DNA of 64,000 bases from NCBI RefSeq assembly GCF_000304315.1, contig NC_018485.1:466501-530500 (forward strand). Direction: 5' to 3'. The stretch is from Methylocystis sp. SC2 (GTDB taxonomy: Bacteria; Pseudomonadota; Alphaproteobacteria; Rhizobiales; Beijerinckiaceae). This document shows positions 53,032 through 61,833 of this stretch, one piece after another (position 1 is the first letter of the stretch; each line of letters starts with the position of its first letter). The notes beneath the pieces are model-generated. The model was not told the origin of the DNA and ran no database searches. It saw nothing but the letters and a program-made list of their open reading frames with translations. The position numbers and the translations under genes were made by a program.

Positions 53032-53679
53032 TTGCATAATCTGGATCAGGCGCGCGTCGCCTCTCGCTCGACGGAGACGACGCGCGCCGCGCTCATCAAG
53101 GCGGCGACGTCGGTCTTCGCGGAATATGGGTATGACGGCGGCTCGGTGCGGCTCATCACCCAAAGGGCCATGGCCAATCAGGCGGCCGTCAATTACCACT
53201 TTGGCGGCAAGGACGGACTTTATCGCGAAGTGCTGGTCGCTGCGACGCTGGCCTTCGAAGAGAATGCGTTCCTGGACCCCGAAGAACTCGATGCGCTTTC
53301 GCCTGAGGACGCGCTCCGGCGCTATCTGCATCAATTTCTGCTGCCGCTCGTCAAGCGCGATCGCGTCAGCCGCTTTCTGCGCATCTTCGCTTGGGAAAGC
53401 GTCCAGCCGAGCGAAGTCTTCAGCGCCTTCATCGCGCATTCGCCGCCCCGCATCTTCCGTTTGGCGGAACGGGTCATACGGCGCTTTCTGCCGCGCGACG
53501 CCTCTGCGGAGACCGTCACCTTCGCGATGCTGTGGCTCGCGCAACAACCCATGTTCTTCGTGCGTGAAGCGGAGCGGCTGGCGCAACCGCCCTTCTCGCT
53601 CAAATTCGACGAAGACGCGCTCGAGCGGCTCGTTGAGACGCTCGCGGGCTTAAGCCTGCGCGGCCTCGCCGCAGTCTGA
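53032..53679 (+). CDS. TetR-family regulator (CerR/DUF1956-type C-terminus)
   Basis: This regulator of about 215 residues has the TetR helix-turn-helix: TTRAALIKAATSVFAEYGYD, SVRLITQRAMANQAAVNYHF and GGKDGLYREVL. The C-terminal half (ALRRYLHQFLLPLVKRDRVS, SRFLRIFAWESVQPSEVF) resembles the CerR/DUF1956 ligand domain. No ATG is present at the right place; the TTG at 53032 with GAGGA eight bases upstream is the best start, and a TTG at 53017 overlaps the previous stop. Its targets may include the preceding membrane-protein gene. Confidence 0.8.
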   Translation: MHNLDQARVASRSTETTRAALIKAATSVFAEYGYDGGSVRLITQRAMANQAAVNYHFGGKDGLYREVLVAATLAFEENAFLDPEELDALSPEDALRRYLHQFLLPLVKRDRVSRFLRIFAWESVQPSEVFSAFIAHSPPRIFRLAERVIRRFLPRDASAETVTFAMLWLAQQPMFFVREAERLAQPPFSLKFDEDALERLVETLAGLSLRGLAAV

Positions 53680-53755
53680 ACCGTCACCACGTGGCCGCCG
53701 ACATGGCCGCCGACATGGCCGCGCCAGCTAGTGCGCGCGCTTTAGGGAAAAAAAC

Positions 53756-53899
53756 ATGACCGCTCTGCTGCACAGCAACTATTTTTCCGCAGTTCTGACG
53801 GAGACCCAAAAGGCCCTGGAGTTCACCGCGAACGCGCTCATTCTCGCCGCGACCGTGGCGCTCATCGGCGCATTCTTCGCGTTGATCAGGGGCGCTTGA
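53756..53899 (+). CDS. Small membrane protein, paralogue A
   Basis: This 47-residue protein has an amphipathic N-terminal half (MTALLHSNYFSAVLTETQKA) and a single membrane helix ending FFALIRGA. It closely resembles the 46-residue product at 56054-56194: both share V-L, Gln18, L-E, T, N, A-A-T-x-A-L and the terminal AFFALI(R/K)GA. That level of similarity at protein level argues for real translation. An AGGGAAAAAAAC ribosome site precedes the ATG. Its family and function are unknown. Confidence 0.7.
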   Translation: MTALLHSNYFSAVLTETQKALEFTANALILAATVALIGAFFALIRGA

Positions 53900-54121
53900 G
53901 CCCCTGCGCTGCGACGCAAGATCGCCGCCGCAGCGCGCCTTTACAGCAAGCCATAAGGCGTTTGCGACGCGCATGTTCTTCGGCCAGAGCGGCGCTTCCA
54001 ACAGCCGTCGCGGAACATAGTGGCGGGGGTGGCGCGCGCAGGGATCAGTCCCCCCACGCACCGGTCCGATTTCGCGAAAAATCTTCCCCCTGGATGTTTG
54101 GCTAGCCCCGACAGGGCAGGC

Positions 54122-54613
54122 TCATTGGGCGGCGACGCCCCGCTGGAGGGATTCGGATCTGACGAAACCGGTCCTTCCGTCCAAATTAACTTTGCACCAG
54201 CCGCGGAGCCAGCCGTGAGTGCAGTGTGCAATATGCACTTGGACTGACGCCGGGATCGTCGCCACCACGGCCGAACCCGCTCCCGGCCGCTTTCTCAGTT
54301 GGACGGGGGCGCCCGTAACGACCGGCGCGACGAAAATGTGATCTCCCGACGGGGCGAGCGCGCCTTCGTGAACGAAACCCTCGATCCCCAAAGAGCTGAC
54401 TTTGCACCAGTCATGCTGACCCCACCCCCTGACACAGTCCGAAACCGAGACCTCGTCCCCTGCGTGGAGTTCCCCGATCACCGGCCATTTCGGTCCTGGA
54501 CCCGAGTGAACGCTCACCGCGCCGCCGAAAGGATTTGCCGAAACGCCGCCGATGGCGAAAAGCTCAACACCCAGTAAGACGACGGCCAGTAAAACTGAGA
54601 GCGCCGCGCGCAT
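54122..54613 (-). CDS. Exported protein with two bacterial SH3 domains
   Basis: This 163-residue protein has a signal peptide (ALSVLLAVVLLGVELFAIGG) and two SH3b modules. Module one: VSVHSGPGPKWPVIGELHAG through DWCKVSSLGIEGFVHEGAL. Module two: VQLRKRPGAGSAVVATIPA through GWCKVNLDGRTGFVRSESL. Each has a WCKV core with a Cys that may pair with another Cys before it (SDCVRGW, HCTHGW). Bacterial SH3 domains bind peptidoglycan or act as targeting modules. The start at 54613 has AGGAG nine bases upstream. It follows the Cys-rich small gene on the same strand. Confidence 0.8.
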   Translation of the reverse strand: MRAALSVLLAVVLLGVELFAIGGVSANPFGGAVSVHSGPGPKWPVIGELHAGDEVSVSDCVRGWGQHDWCKVSSLGIEGFVHEGALAPSGDHIFVAPVVTGAPVQLRKRPGAGSAVVATIPASVQVHIAHCTHGWLRGWCKVNLDGRTGFVRSESLQRGVAAQ

Positions 54614-54666
54614 GTAATTTCTCTCCTGATACATGAGTGAGATCCACTTAAGTTCATCCCTGTCGA

Positions 54667-54894
54667 TCAAAAGCAGGGACCACACCAGCAACGCCAAGGG
54701 CCGCATCTGCGCACCAATCCTGGCGGACAAAACGGACCCCAACCAAAGCATGCGGCTTTCTCTGGTCTCACGGAGTATTGTTGAGCCAGCGCGTTAACTG
54801 CCGAAGATCCGCGTGAAGATTGCGCCTCCGCGACCGAAAAGGCGCTCCCCATCAGAAACAGAACAGTGAAAAACGATACCCTTGCTCTATGCAT
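54667..54894 (-). CDS. Small exported cysteine-rich protein
   Basis: This 75-residue precursor has a signal peptide (VSFFTVLFLMGSAFSVAEAQ) and a C-terminal Cys/Pro/Trp-rich motif, CFGWGPFCPPGLVRRCGPWR followed by CWCGPCF. Six cysteines occur in the last 28 residues. Of two ATGs, the one at 54894 is six bases after AAGGAGG and is chosen. Short exported proteins ending in such motifs occur in Hyphomicrobiales, but I know no function. It lies 53 bases before the SH3-domain gene. Confidence 0.65.
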   Translation of the reverse strand: MHRARVSFFTVLFLMGSAFSVAEAQSSRGSSAVNALAQQYSVRPEKAACFGWGPFCPPGLVRRCGPWRCWCGPCF

Positions 54895-55064
54895 GACCAT
54901 CCTCCTTGAGCGTGAGCGTAAAAAAACGCCCAGTTCCCGCAAAGGTTCCACGGACCCGTTCACCCCAAACGAAAATTAGTGGATCTGTTTCGGGGGAGCG
55001 CCGTATTTTCTAAAGCTGGGCGACGTCCGCTTCGACGTAAAATGTTCAAACGACAGGCTCAGGC

Positions 55065-55898
55065 ATGAATGACGAAAGAAGATGGCCGGATCGGCGCGAC
55101 CTCTTGGGAATGATCGCCGCTTTGGCGGCCGGAGGAACCACGCGCGAGAGCTTCGCTCAGACGCCGACCGAGGACTTGGGGCCTCCCCTGCTTGGGGCGC
55201 GGGCGTGCCTTTTGACGCCGGAAGCGGTGCAGGGCCCCTATTACAACGATCCAAAACTGGTTCGCTACGACATTCGCGAGAACAAGACGGGCGTTCCGAT
55301 CATGTTGCGCCTTCAGATCGTCGATGAGGCGTGCCGGCCGATCGCCGGCGCGCGAGTGGACGTCTGGCATTGCGACGCGGTGGGCCTCTATTCGAACTAC
55401 CCGGGACAGGGCGACGACCGCGCGCACCCCGTCAGCACGATAGGCGAATCCTTCCTGCGCGGCTCGCAGTTCGCAGACGCCGCCGGCGTCGCGACCTTCA
55501 AGTCCATCTATCCTGGCTGGTATCCAGGACGCACGCCGCACATCCATTTCAAGACGTTCCTTAACGACGCCAACATATTGACTGGACAACTCTTCTTCCC
55601 GGACGCGCTGAGCGAATTCATCTATCGCGAGATTCGTCCCTATTCGGAGCGGACGGCCAAGCGCGACACGTTGAACAAGGATGACTTCATCGCGATTGGC
55701 GCGGGACCCGGCTCCTTCGCGAGCGTCACCGAGGAAGATCGGCGCTACCTCATCACGCTTGTCATCGGCGTCGATCCCGCCGCCCGATCAAAGGCCTCGG
55801 CGAGCATGCCCCCGGAAGGATTCGGGCCGCCGCCGTCCAGCGCGCCCCCTCTGCGCGACCCAAAGCGGGTTTCGCCGATCGTTCCGGGGATCGACTGA
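55065..55898 (+). CDS. Exported intradiol ring-cleavage dioxygenase
   Basis: This 277-residue protein of the catechol/protocatechuate dioxygenase family has an N-terminal twin-arginine-like stretch (DRRDLLGMIAALAAGG). Family blocks: CLLTPEAVQGPYYNDPKLVR, ARVDVWHCDAVGLYSNY with an Fe ligand Tyr, then SIYPGWYPGRTPHIHFKTF carrying the second Tyr and the two His ligands. It would cleave an aromatic diol between the hydroxyls. Export is unusual for aromatic catabolism. Secreted relatives are thought to act on lignin-like or host aromatics. No catabolic operon is adjacent, so the substrate is open. Confidence 0.85.
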   Translation: MNDERRWPDRRDLLGMIAALAAGGTTRESFAQTPTEDLGPPLLGARACLLTPEAVQGPYYNDPKLVRYDIRENKTGVPIMLRLQIVDEACRPIAGARVDVWHCDAVGLYSNYPGQGDDRAHPVSTIGESFLRGSQFADAAGVATFKSIYPGWYPGRTPHIHFKTFLNDANILTGQLFFPDALSEFIYREIRPYSERTAKRDTLNKDDFIAIGAGPGSFASVTEEDRRYLITLVIGVDPAARSKASASMPPEGFGPPPSSAPPLRDPKRVSPIVPGID

Positions 55899-56053
55899 CC
55901 CGTCAACTGTCTCGATCGCCCAGCAAACGGGGACGGGAATGCAATCGCTATCGCATAGCCGCCCTTAGTCTGCGGGGACTTGCCGGAGTCTGATCTTTAA
56001 GACTTGGCGCCTATCGTCCGTGCTCGATTATTGTCAGCGTTTGAGGAGTGATC

Positions 56054-56194
56054 GTGGCCATTCTGCGCAGCGAAGACTTTTTGACAGTTCTGGCCGGCGC
56101 CCAGAGAGGCCTCGAACTCACGGAAAACTTTGTCGTTTTCGCCGCGACCGCGGCGCTTGTCCTTGCTTTCTTCGCACTGATCAAAGGCGCTTGA
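56054..56194 (+). CDS. Small membrane protein, paralogue B
   Basis: This 46-residue protein (GTG start, GAGGAGTG ribosome site) reads MAILRSEDFLTVLAGAQRGL and ends AFFALIKGA after one membrane helix. It is a paralogue of the product at 53756-53899 on the same strand 2.2 kb away. The end overlaps the tail of the convergent DJ-1/PfpI gene by 14 bases. Function is unknown. Confidence 0.7.
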   Translation: MAILRSEDFLTVLAGAQRGLELTENFVVFAATAALVLAFFALIKGA

Positions 56195-56868
56195 GCTTTT
56201 TGGCCGCCGTCATGGCGGCGTCCCGCGCCGCGACAAGCTCCGCCCGCCGCGTCTCGCATAGATGTTCGACGACGGCTGGCGGCGCTCTTTCCGGCGCGCC
56301 GGCGTCGAACGGCGGCTGCGGATCATATTCGACAAGGAGCTGTAGGGTTTCGGCGCGCTCCTTGCCGCACAGCGCCGCCGTGAGCGCGAGCGCGAAATCG
56401 ATGCCTGCCGTGACGCCGGCGCCGGTGACTCGCGTGCGGTCGACGACCACGCGCTGGTGGACGAACTCGGCGCCGAATAGCGGCAGCATGTCGCGCACCA
56501 TCCAATAGCCGGTCGCCTTGTAGCCGTTCAGCAGTCCCGCAGCGCCAAGCAGCAGCGAGCCGGTGCACACGCTCGTCACATAGCGCGCGCGAGCCGCGAT
56601 CCGCAAGAAATTCGAGCGTCGCGTCATCGATCATCGCCGCGGTCGTGCCCTTTAATCCGCCGGGAACGAAGAGAATGTCGAGGTCTTTCGGGCAGGACCT
56701 AAAATCGTGATGCGGCGCGTAGGCGACGCCGAGATCGCTCGTCACCGATTCGAGACCATTCCAGACATAAATGACGTTTGCGTCTTCGAGCCGTTGGAAG
56801 AATGTCAACGGTCCCACGAGGTCGAGATCGAACATCTTAGGGTAGATGAGAACGCCGATCTGCAACAA
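56181..56868 (-). pseudogene. DJ-1/PfpI-family gene with a single-base frameshift
   Basis: The N-terminal frame (TTG start at 56868 after GGGGAGA) reads IGVLIYPKMFDLDLVGPLTF and ILFVPGGLKGTTAAMIDDAT. It breaks near 56605 in a CTTG run. Deleting one base would give LEFLRIAARARYVTSVCTGS and continue as LLLGAAGLLNGYKATGYWMV to a normal end. The nucleophile Cys is in VTSVCTGS. The family includes isonitrile hydratase-like and amidase-like proteins. The rest is undamaged, so a recent mutation or a sequencing error is likely. Confidence 0.8.
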
Positions 56869-56949
56869 GCTCAGTCTCCCCGATCGTTCTCGGCCCGGAC
56901 GCATCCGGCGCCGTCCGCTCGTCGCCCCCTGCCCGCATGCGCCGGCGAA

Positions 56950-58593
56950 CTACGCCGCGCGCTTCTGATAGTCCTTCACATCCGAAAATGTGATCGCCGG
57001 ATTGCGCTCGGCGTCATAGTTCAGCTGGAACGCCGACGAACTCATGAACACCGGCGCGCCGTCGAGATCGTCGGCGATGCTGGAGCCGTTCGCGTCGATG
57101 AAGCTCTTCAGCTTCGCCGGCTCGTCCGAGGCGATCCAGCGACAGACGGTGAAGCGGGGCTGCTCGTAGCGCGTCTGCAACCCATATTCCGCCTCGAGCC
57201 GCGTCGCCAGCACGTCGAGCTGCAACGCGCCGACGACGCCGACGATCGCGCCAGAGCCGTCATGCGGCGTGAAGACCTGCACGACGCCCTCTTCCGCGAG
57301 CTGCTGTAAGGCTTCGCGCAGCTTCTTCGCCTTCATGGCGTCGCCGATGAGAATGCGGCGCAGGATTTCCGGCGCGAAGCTCGGCACGCCGCGAAAGACG
57401 ATCTCCTCGCCTTCGGTCAGCGTGTCGCCGATGCGCAGTTGGCCGTGATTGGGCAGGCCCACAACGTCGCCGGCGTATGCTTCGTCGGCGATCGAGCGGT
57501 CGCGCGCAAAGAAGAATTGCGGCGCATTGATCGGGATATTCTTGCCCGTGCGAATGAGCTTCGCCTTCATGCCGCGCGTCAGCCTGCCCGAGCAGACGCG
57601 CATGAAGGCGATGCGGTCGCGATGGTTGGGGTCCATATTCGCCTGGATCTTGAAGACGAAGCCGGTCATTTTCGGCTCCTGCGCCTCCACCAGACGCTTG
57701 TCGGCCTCTTGCGCACGCGGGCTTGGCGCATAGTCCGCCATCGCGTCGATCAGATCGCGAACGCCGAAATTGCGCAGCGCGCTGCCGAAGAAGACGGGGG
57801 TGAGATGGCCCTCGCGGAAAGCGGCAAGGTCGAACGGCTTGTTGCCTTCCTCGGCGAGCATCGCCTCATCGCGCCATGCATCCGCGCCGCCCGGCAGAAG
57901 CGTGTCGAAGAGCGGATCGTCAAGCCCGCTGGTTTGCAGCAGCTCGGCGTCCTCGTCGATCCGCCGCACGGTTTTCGTGGCGAAGCGGTAGGTTCCGGCG
58001 AAGCTTCTGCCCGAGCCGATGGGCCAGGTGATCGGCGTCGCGTCGAGCGCCAGAGTCTTCTCGATTTCGTCGAGGAGCTCGAAAGGATCGCGCGCCTCGC
58101 GGTCGAGCTTGTTGATGAAGGTGACGATCGGAATGTCGCGCAGCCGACAGACTTCGAACAGCTTGCGGGTGCGCGCCTCGATGCCCTTGGCGGCGTCGAT
58201 CACCATCACCGCGGCGTCGACGGCGGACAGCGTGCGGTAGGTGTCTTCCGAAAAGTCCTCATGGCCCGGCGTATCCAGGAGATTGAAGACGCAGCCGCCA
58301 TATTCGAAGGTCATCACCGAGGTGACGACCGAAATGCCGCGCTCGCGCTCAATGCTCATCCAGTCGGAACGGGTCTGCTGGGCGTTGCGCTTGGCCTTCA
58401 CCGCGCCGGCGAGCTGAATCGCGCCGCCGAACAGCAGCAGCTTTTCGGTGAGCGTCGTCTTGCCGGCGTCGGGATGCGAGATGATCGCGAAGGTGCGTCG
58501 GCGGGAAACGGGATCGTTGGCTGGGGTATGCAAGTGGGCTCGATTTCCAAAGGAATTCACGCAGGCCTTACCGGCAAGGGACTGAGACTGCAA
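56950..58593 (-). CDS. prfC: Peptide chain release factor 3
   Basis: This GTPase of about 530 residues recycles RF1/RF2 from the ribosome. The G-domain has the P-loop ISHPDAGKTTLTEKLLLFG, RSDWMSIERERGISVVTSV, LLDTPGHEDFSEDTYRTLS and FINKLDREARDPFELLDEI. Domains II and III carry GFVFKIQANMDPNHRDRIAF and VGVVGALQLDVLATRLEAEY, both standard for RF3. The listed start includes about 20 N-terminal residues without similarity. A GTG or TTG nearer to LHTPANDPVSRRRTF is possible. Flanked by convergent or divergent genes, it stands alone. Confidence 0.94.
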   Translation of the reverse strand: MQSQSLAGKACVNSFGNRAHLHTPANDPVSRRRTFAIISHPDAGKTTLTEKLLLFGGAIQLAGAVKAKRNAQQTRSDWMSIERERGISVVTSVMTFEYGGCVFNLLDTPGHEDFSEDTYRTLSAVDAAVMVIDAAKGIEARTRKLFEVCRLRDIPIVTFINKLDREARDPFELLDEIEKTLALDATPITWPIGSGRSFAGTYRFATKTVRRIDEDAELLQTSGLDDPLFDTLLPGGADAWRDEAMLAEEGNKPFDLAAFREGHLTPVFFGSALRNFGVRDLIDAMADYAPSPRAQEADKRLVEAQEPKMTGFVFKIQANMDPNHRDRIAFMRVCSGRLTRGMKAKLIRTGKNIPINAPQFFFARDRSIADEAYAGDVVGLPNHGQLRIGDTLTEGEEIVFRGVPSFAPEILRRILIGDAMKAKKLREALQQLAEEGVVQVFTPHDGSGAIVGVVGALQLDVLATRLEAEYGLQTRYEQPRFTVCRWIASDEPAKLKSFIDANGSSIADDLDGAPVFMSSSAFQLNYDAERNPAITFSDVKDYQKRAA

Positions 58594-58794
58594 TACCAGG
58601 CTCGTCCTGCCTCAGGCTTCGCTGAGCGTTCGAGAGTGTTCGCCGGCTCACCTTCGCCCGGAGAGCGGACGAGCCCGACCTGAACCATCGCGCGGCCGCC
58701 AGCGCCGATCATCTTCCGCAATGCCGGAACCTGACGCGTCGCGCGGGGTTGCGCTCACGGGGCGAGCTCCAGATGTCAGCTCGAGGAGCAAAGC

Positions 58795-60588
58795 ATGATC
58801 CGCCGAGTCGCATACGGTAAGGCGGTCTTCGCCGGCATGGCGGGAGCGCTCGCCCTGGAGATCGTAGCGCGGCTACTGCTCCTGGCGGGAGCGCCAGTTT
58901 TTGACATCGTTGGCACCCTCGGCGCTCTCGCGCAGCCCTACGCCAGCGGATTGGCGTCCTGGTCGGTTGGCATGGCGCTGCATCTGACGGTCGGGGCGAT
59001 CTTCGCCGCGTTCTACGCCTATTTTTTCTGGTCGACCCTGCCCCTTCGGCCCGTGTTTCAGGGCGTTGTGTTTGCGGTCTTCCCGATGGTCCTGGCGATC
59101 GTCATCATGGGCCCGCAGTTCGAGCTTATGAATCCGCTCGCCGTCAGCCGCGAACCACCCCCCTCTGGCCTCTTTGGCTTAGCTGGAGGCCTAAGCGGGC
59201 CGATCTCCATAGCGGTTGAGCATGTGATCTGGGGCGCCACGCTGGGCCTCCTCTATGTCCGGCCGGTCGGTTACCCTGCCGATAGACAGCCAGACCTCCG
59301 ATCCGCGCGGCGCCGCAAAGCGACCCTTCCCGCAAACCCCGATGATCCCGCTGTGGACAGGTTCATGTTCGCAACGGGCGTCGAATGCAGCTATCCGACT
59401 CTCGGAGGCGGACGCTGGCGCATGGATGAGATGGCCGCCTGCGACCACTATCGGCACTGGCGCAAAGATCTCGAACTCGTCCGGCGATTGGGCATTCGCT
59501 ATCTCCGCTATGGGCCGCCGCTGCATCTGACCAACCCGCACAGGGGGCGCTACGACTGGGATTTTCTCGACGAGGTCGCCGCCGAGATGCGGCGGCTGGG
59601 GATCGTTCCGATCATGGATCTTTGCCATTTTGGCCTGCCGAACTGGCTCGAAAACTTCCAGAATCCGGAGACGCCGCAGGCGCTCGCCGATTACGCCCGG
59701 GCTTTCGCCCGGCGTTATGACTGGGTGCGCTTTTACACGCCGGTCAATGAAATGTACGTCTGCGCGAAACTCAGCGCGCTTTTAGGATTGTGGAACGAGC
59801 AAGCGCATGACGAACATGCCTTCGTCACCGCCGTCCGTCACCTCGCCAAGGCCAATGTGCTCATGATGCGCGCCATTGCGACTGAGCGGCCCGACGCGAT
59901 CTTTGTGAACAGCGAGAGCGGCGAGTTCTTTCAGTCCTGCTGTCCGGATCCGAAACTTTGCAAAATAGCCGACTTCGAGAACCAGCGGCGCTTTCTCGCT
60001 CTCGATCTGCTTTACGCCCATCCGGTGCGCGAAGACATGCGCGACTATCTCTACGAACATGGCATGCCGCCTGAGGAATACGCCTGGTTCATGCGACAGG
60101 ACGTCGGGAAGCGCGCCATTCTGGGCGTCGACTATTACGAATGGAACGAGAAGCTCGTCGACTCCGAGGGCCACGTCCAGGCGCTCGGCGAATTATTCGG
60201 TTGGCATGTTATCGTGGAGCAATATTACCGTCGCTATCAGCGCCCGATGATGCATACCGAAACCAACTGTCTGGACGCGCGCGAAGCGCCGCGCTGGCTC
60301 TGGCGGCAGTGGCACAATGTGCAACTCATGCGCCGAAGCGGCGTCCCGATCGTCGGCTTCACCTGGTACTCGCTCACCGACCAGGTGGACTGGGACATCG
60401 CGCTTCGCGAGCCTCTTGGCAATGTCAATCCGGTTGGGCTTTTCGATCTCAATCGCGATCCTCGTCCCGTCGGGCAGGCCTATCGCTATCTCATCAGCCT
60501 TTTCTCTGCGGAGATGCGCGACACGCCTCCGATCGAAGCGGTCATAGACCACTGCCAACGCTCTGACGCGAGGCGGCGTCATGCTTAG
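58795..60588 (+). CDS. Membrane-anchored family 1-like glycoside hydrolase (fusion)
   Basis: This 597-residue protein joins an N-terminal membrane domain of four helices (residues about 10-165: AGMAGALALEIVARLLLLAG, SVGMALHLTVGAIFAAFYAY, the GVVFAVFPMVLAIVIMG region and VEHVIWGATLGLLYV) to a GH1-like barrel (about 195-580). The acid/base candidate is Glu319 in FYTPVNEMYVCAK. The nucleophile candidate is Glu489 in MMHTETNCLD, where classical GH1 has TENG. Other barrel features are RYGPPLHLTNPHRGRYDWDF and PIVGFTWYSLTDQVDWD. The C-terminus overlaps a second membrane-protein gene by eight bases. The fusion is unusual; its substrate is unknown. Confidence 0.8.
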   Translation: MIRRVAYGKAVFAGMAGALALEIVARLLLLAGAPVFDIVGTLGALAQPYASGLASWSVGMALHLTVGAIFAAFYAYFFWSTLPLRPVFQGVVFAVFPMVLAIVIMGPQFELMNPLAVSREPPPSGLFGLAGGLSGPISIAVEHVIWGATLGLLYVRPVGYPADRQPDLRSARRRKATLPANPDDPAVDRFMFATGVECSYPTLGGGRWRMDEMAACDHYRHWRKDLELVRRLGIRYLRYGPPLHLTNPHRGRYDWDFLDEVAAEMRRLGIVPIMDLCHFGLPNWLENFQNPETPQALADYARAFARRYDWVRFYTPVNEMYVCAKLSALLGLWNEQAHDEHAFVTAVRHLAKANVLMMRAIATERPDAIFVNSESGEFFQSCCPDPKLCKIADFENQRRFLALDLLYAHPVREDMRDYLYEHGMPPEEYAWFMRQDVGKRAILGVDYYEWNEKLVDSEGHVQALGELFGWHVIVEQYYRRYQRPMMHTETNCLDAREAPRWLWRQWHNVQLMRRSGVPIVGFTWYSLTDQVDWDIALREPLGNVNPVGLFDLNRDPRPVGQAYRYLISLFSAEMRDTPPIEAVIDHCQRSDARRRHA

Positions 60589-61114
60589 CATGCTGCGTGC
60601 GCATGGACTGGACGCCGGCCCTACGCAGAGGCCCCTCTTGGCCGGTCTTTTTGCGAGCCTGCCAGCCGACATTCCGGCGATCGCTGTGTTGCATGCATTC
60701 GGCGCGCTCGACGCGTTGGCAAAAGCAGCCAACGTCTCGACCACCTTAGCGGCGCAGGCCTTTGTCGCCCTTATGCTGGTCGGCGGCCTGCTCTACGGCT
60801 GGCTGTTTCGCAGAGCCGCCAACGACCCGCGCGGCGGCTGGCTCTTCGGTCTCTCCTTCGGCTACCTGCTGTGGATGTTGGCGGCGACGCCGCTGCTGCA
60901 GTGGGTCCCAGAGCAACCGATCATGCGCGGTTATCCGGCGATGGGACTTTTCCTCGGGCTGTTGGCTTGGGGCCTGACGCTCGGCGTCGCGTTTCCGCTC
61001 ATCCACAGGCGGTTTCTGCTGAGACTCGGCGAGGAGCCAGCGCAGCGCTCAGAGTCGACAGGTCCGCAAGCGGCCGCCGACCCTCATTTGAAGCGCAGTC
61101 TTTCTGGAAGGTGA
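60581..61114 (+). CDS. Membrane protein coupled to the GH1-like fusion gene
   Basis: This 177-residue protein has four hydrophobic helices: DIPAIAVLHAFGALDALAKA (weak), QAFVALMLVGGLLYGWLF, WLFGLSFGYLLWMLAATPLL and MGLFLGLLAWGLTLGVAFPL. The layout resembles the N-terminal membrane domain of the preceding glycosidase, suggesting a diverged duplicate or a partner. Its ATG lies inside the end of that gene, so translation is coupled. No named family is recognised with confidence. Confidence 0.7.
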   Translation: MLSMLRAHGLDAGPTQRPLLAGLFASLPADIPAIAVLHAFGALDALAKAANVSTTLAAQAFVALMLVGGLLYGWLFRRAANDPRGGWLFGLSFGYLLWMLAATPLLQWVPEQPIMRGYPAMGLFLGLLAWGLTLGVAFPLIHRRFLLRLGEEPAQRSESTGPQAAADPHLKRSLSGR

Positions 61115-61150
61115 GACGATCGACATTGGCGCAGAGCGCAGGTTATCGAA

Positions 61151-61741
61151 CTAACTGAAATCCTGCGCGAGCGATGCGCGCGTCGCTTCCGACAACACGG
61201 CCATATGGCTGTAGTTGGGATGCGACAGGCCCAAAATCACGCGCGTGTTCGGCTCCCTGAACGCCGCAATCTGCGCCTCCGTAAAGGGAAAGTGCACGAA
61301 TTGCACGCTGCTGGCTTTGCCTTCAGCCGTGGTGCGATCCTGATCCTGTTCGGCCTTGCCGGCGACGCGCTCGCCGCCGACTTCGATGGACGCCGTCTCC
61401 TCGACGCCGCCGAGTTGCGACAATACGCGCGCCCGCCGCAACGCGTCATCGATCTCGATCATGAAGGTCGCGACGAGTTCCTTCCCCTTGGGGATGAGCG
61501 GATTATAGGCCGCAAGCTCGTCGGCGACCTGCGCCTCGCCGCCTTTTTCGATGTGCAGCATCTCCTGCACCTGTATCCACATCGTGTCGAAATTCTCGAA
61601 GTAGAAGGTGACGTAGGGGCCGACCTCGACCCGGCGGTTGCGCTTGATCGCGGTGAGGCGCTTGCGGTGCTCGGCGCGGTCCTTGGCATATTCCGCCCAG
61701 GGGAGGATATCGGCGCGGGTCAGTTCGTGACGGCTCGTCAT
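61151..61741 (-). CDS. DUF3501 protein
   Basis: This 196-residue soluble protein matches DUF3501: LTRADILPWAEYAKDRAEHR, RNRRVEVGPYVTFYFENFDT, MWIQVQEMLHIEKGGEAQVA, then ELAAYNPLIPKGKELVATFM and EAQIAAFREPNTRVILGLSH. Function is unknown. It occurs with a GlpC/HdrD-like Fe-S protein and rubrerythrin, as here, which suggests a role in peroxide or redox defence; that is by association. Confidence 0.88.
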   Translation of the reverse strand: MTSRHELTRADILPWAEYAKDRAEHRKRLTAIKRNRRVEVGPYVTFYFENFDTMWIQVQEMLHIEKGGEAQVADELAAYNPLIPKGKELVATFMIEIDDALRRARVLSQLGGVEETASIEVGGERVAGKAEQDQDRTTAEGKASSVQFVHFPFTEAQIAAFREPNTRVILGLSHPNYSHMAVLSEATRASLAQDFS

Positions 61742-61833
61742 CTTCTTGGTGCTCCATCGACCTGCGCCCTCATGCCAAGGAGCATCCAGGGGACGCGACT
61801 CGAAGCACGAAGGCGAGGCATCCTACGCAAATT

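Noticed and set aside
53896..54105. Plus-strand frame after small membrane protein A
   Set aside because: Basic, compositionally biased translation, no ribosome site and no recognisable motif.
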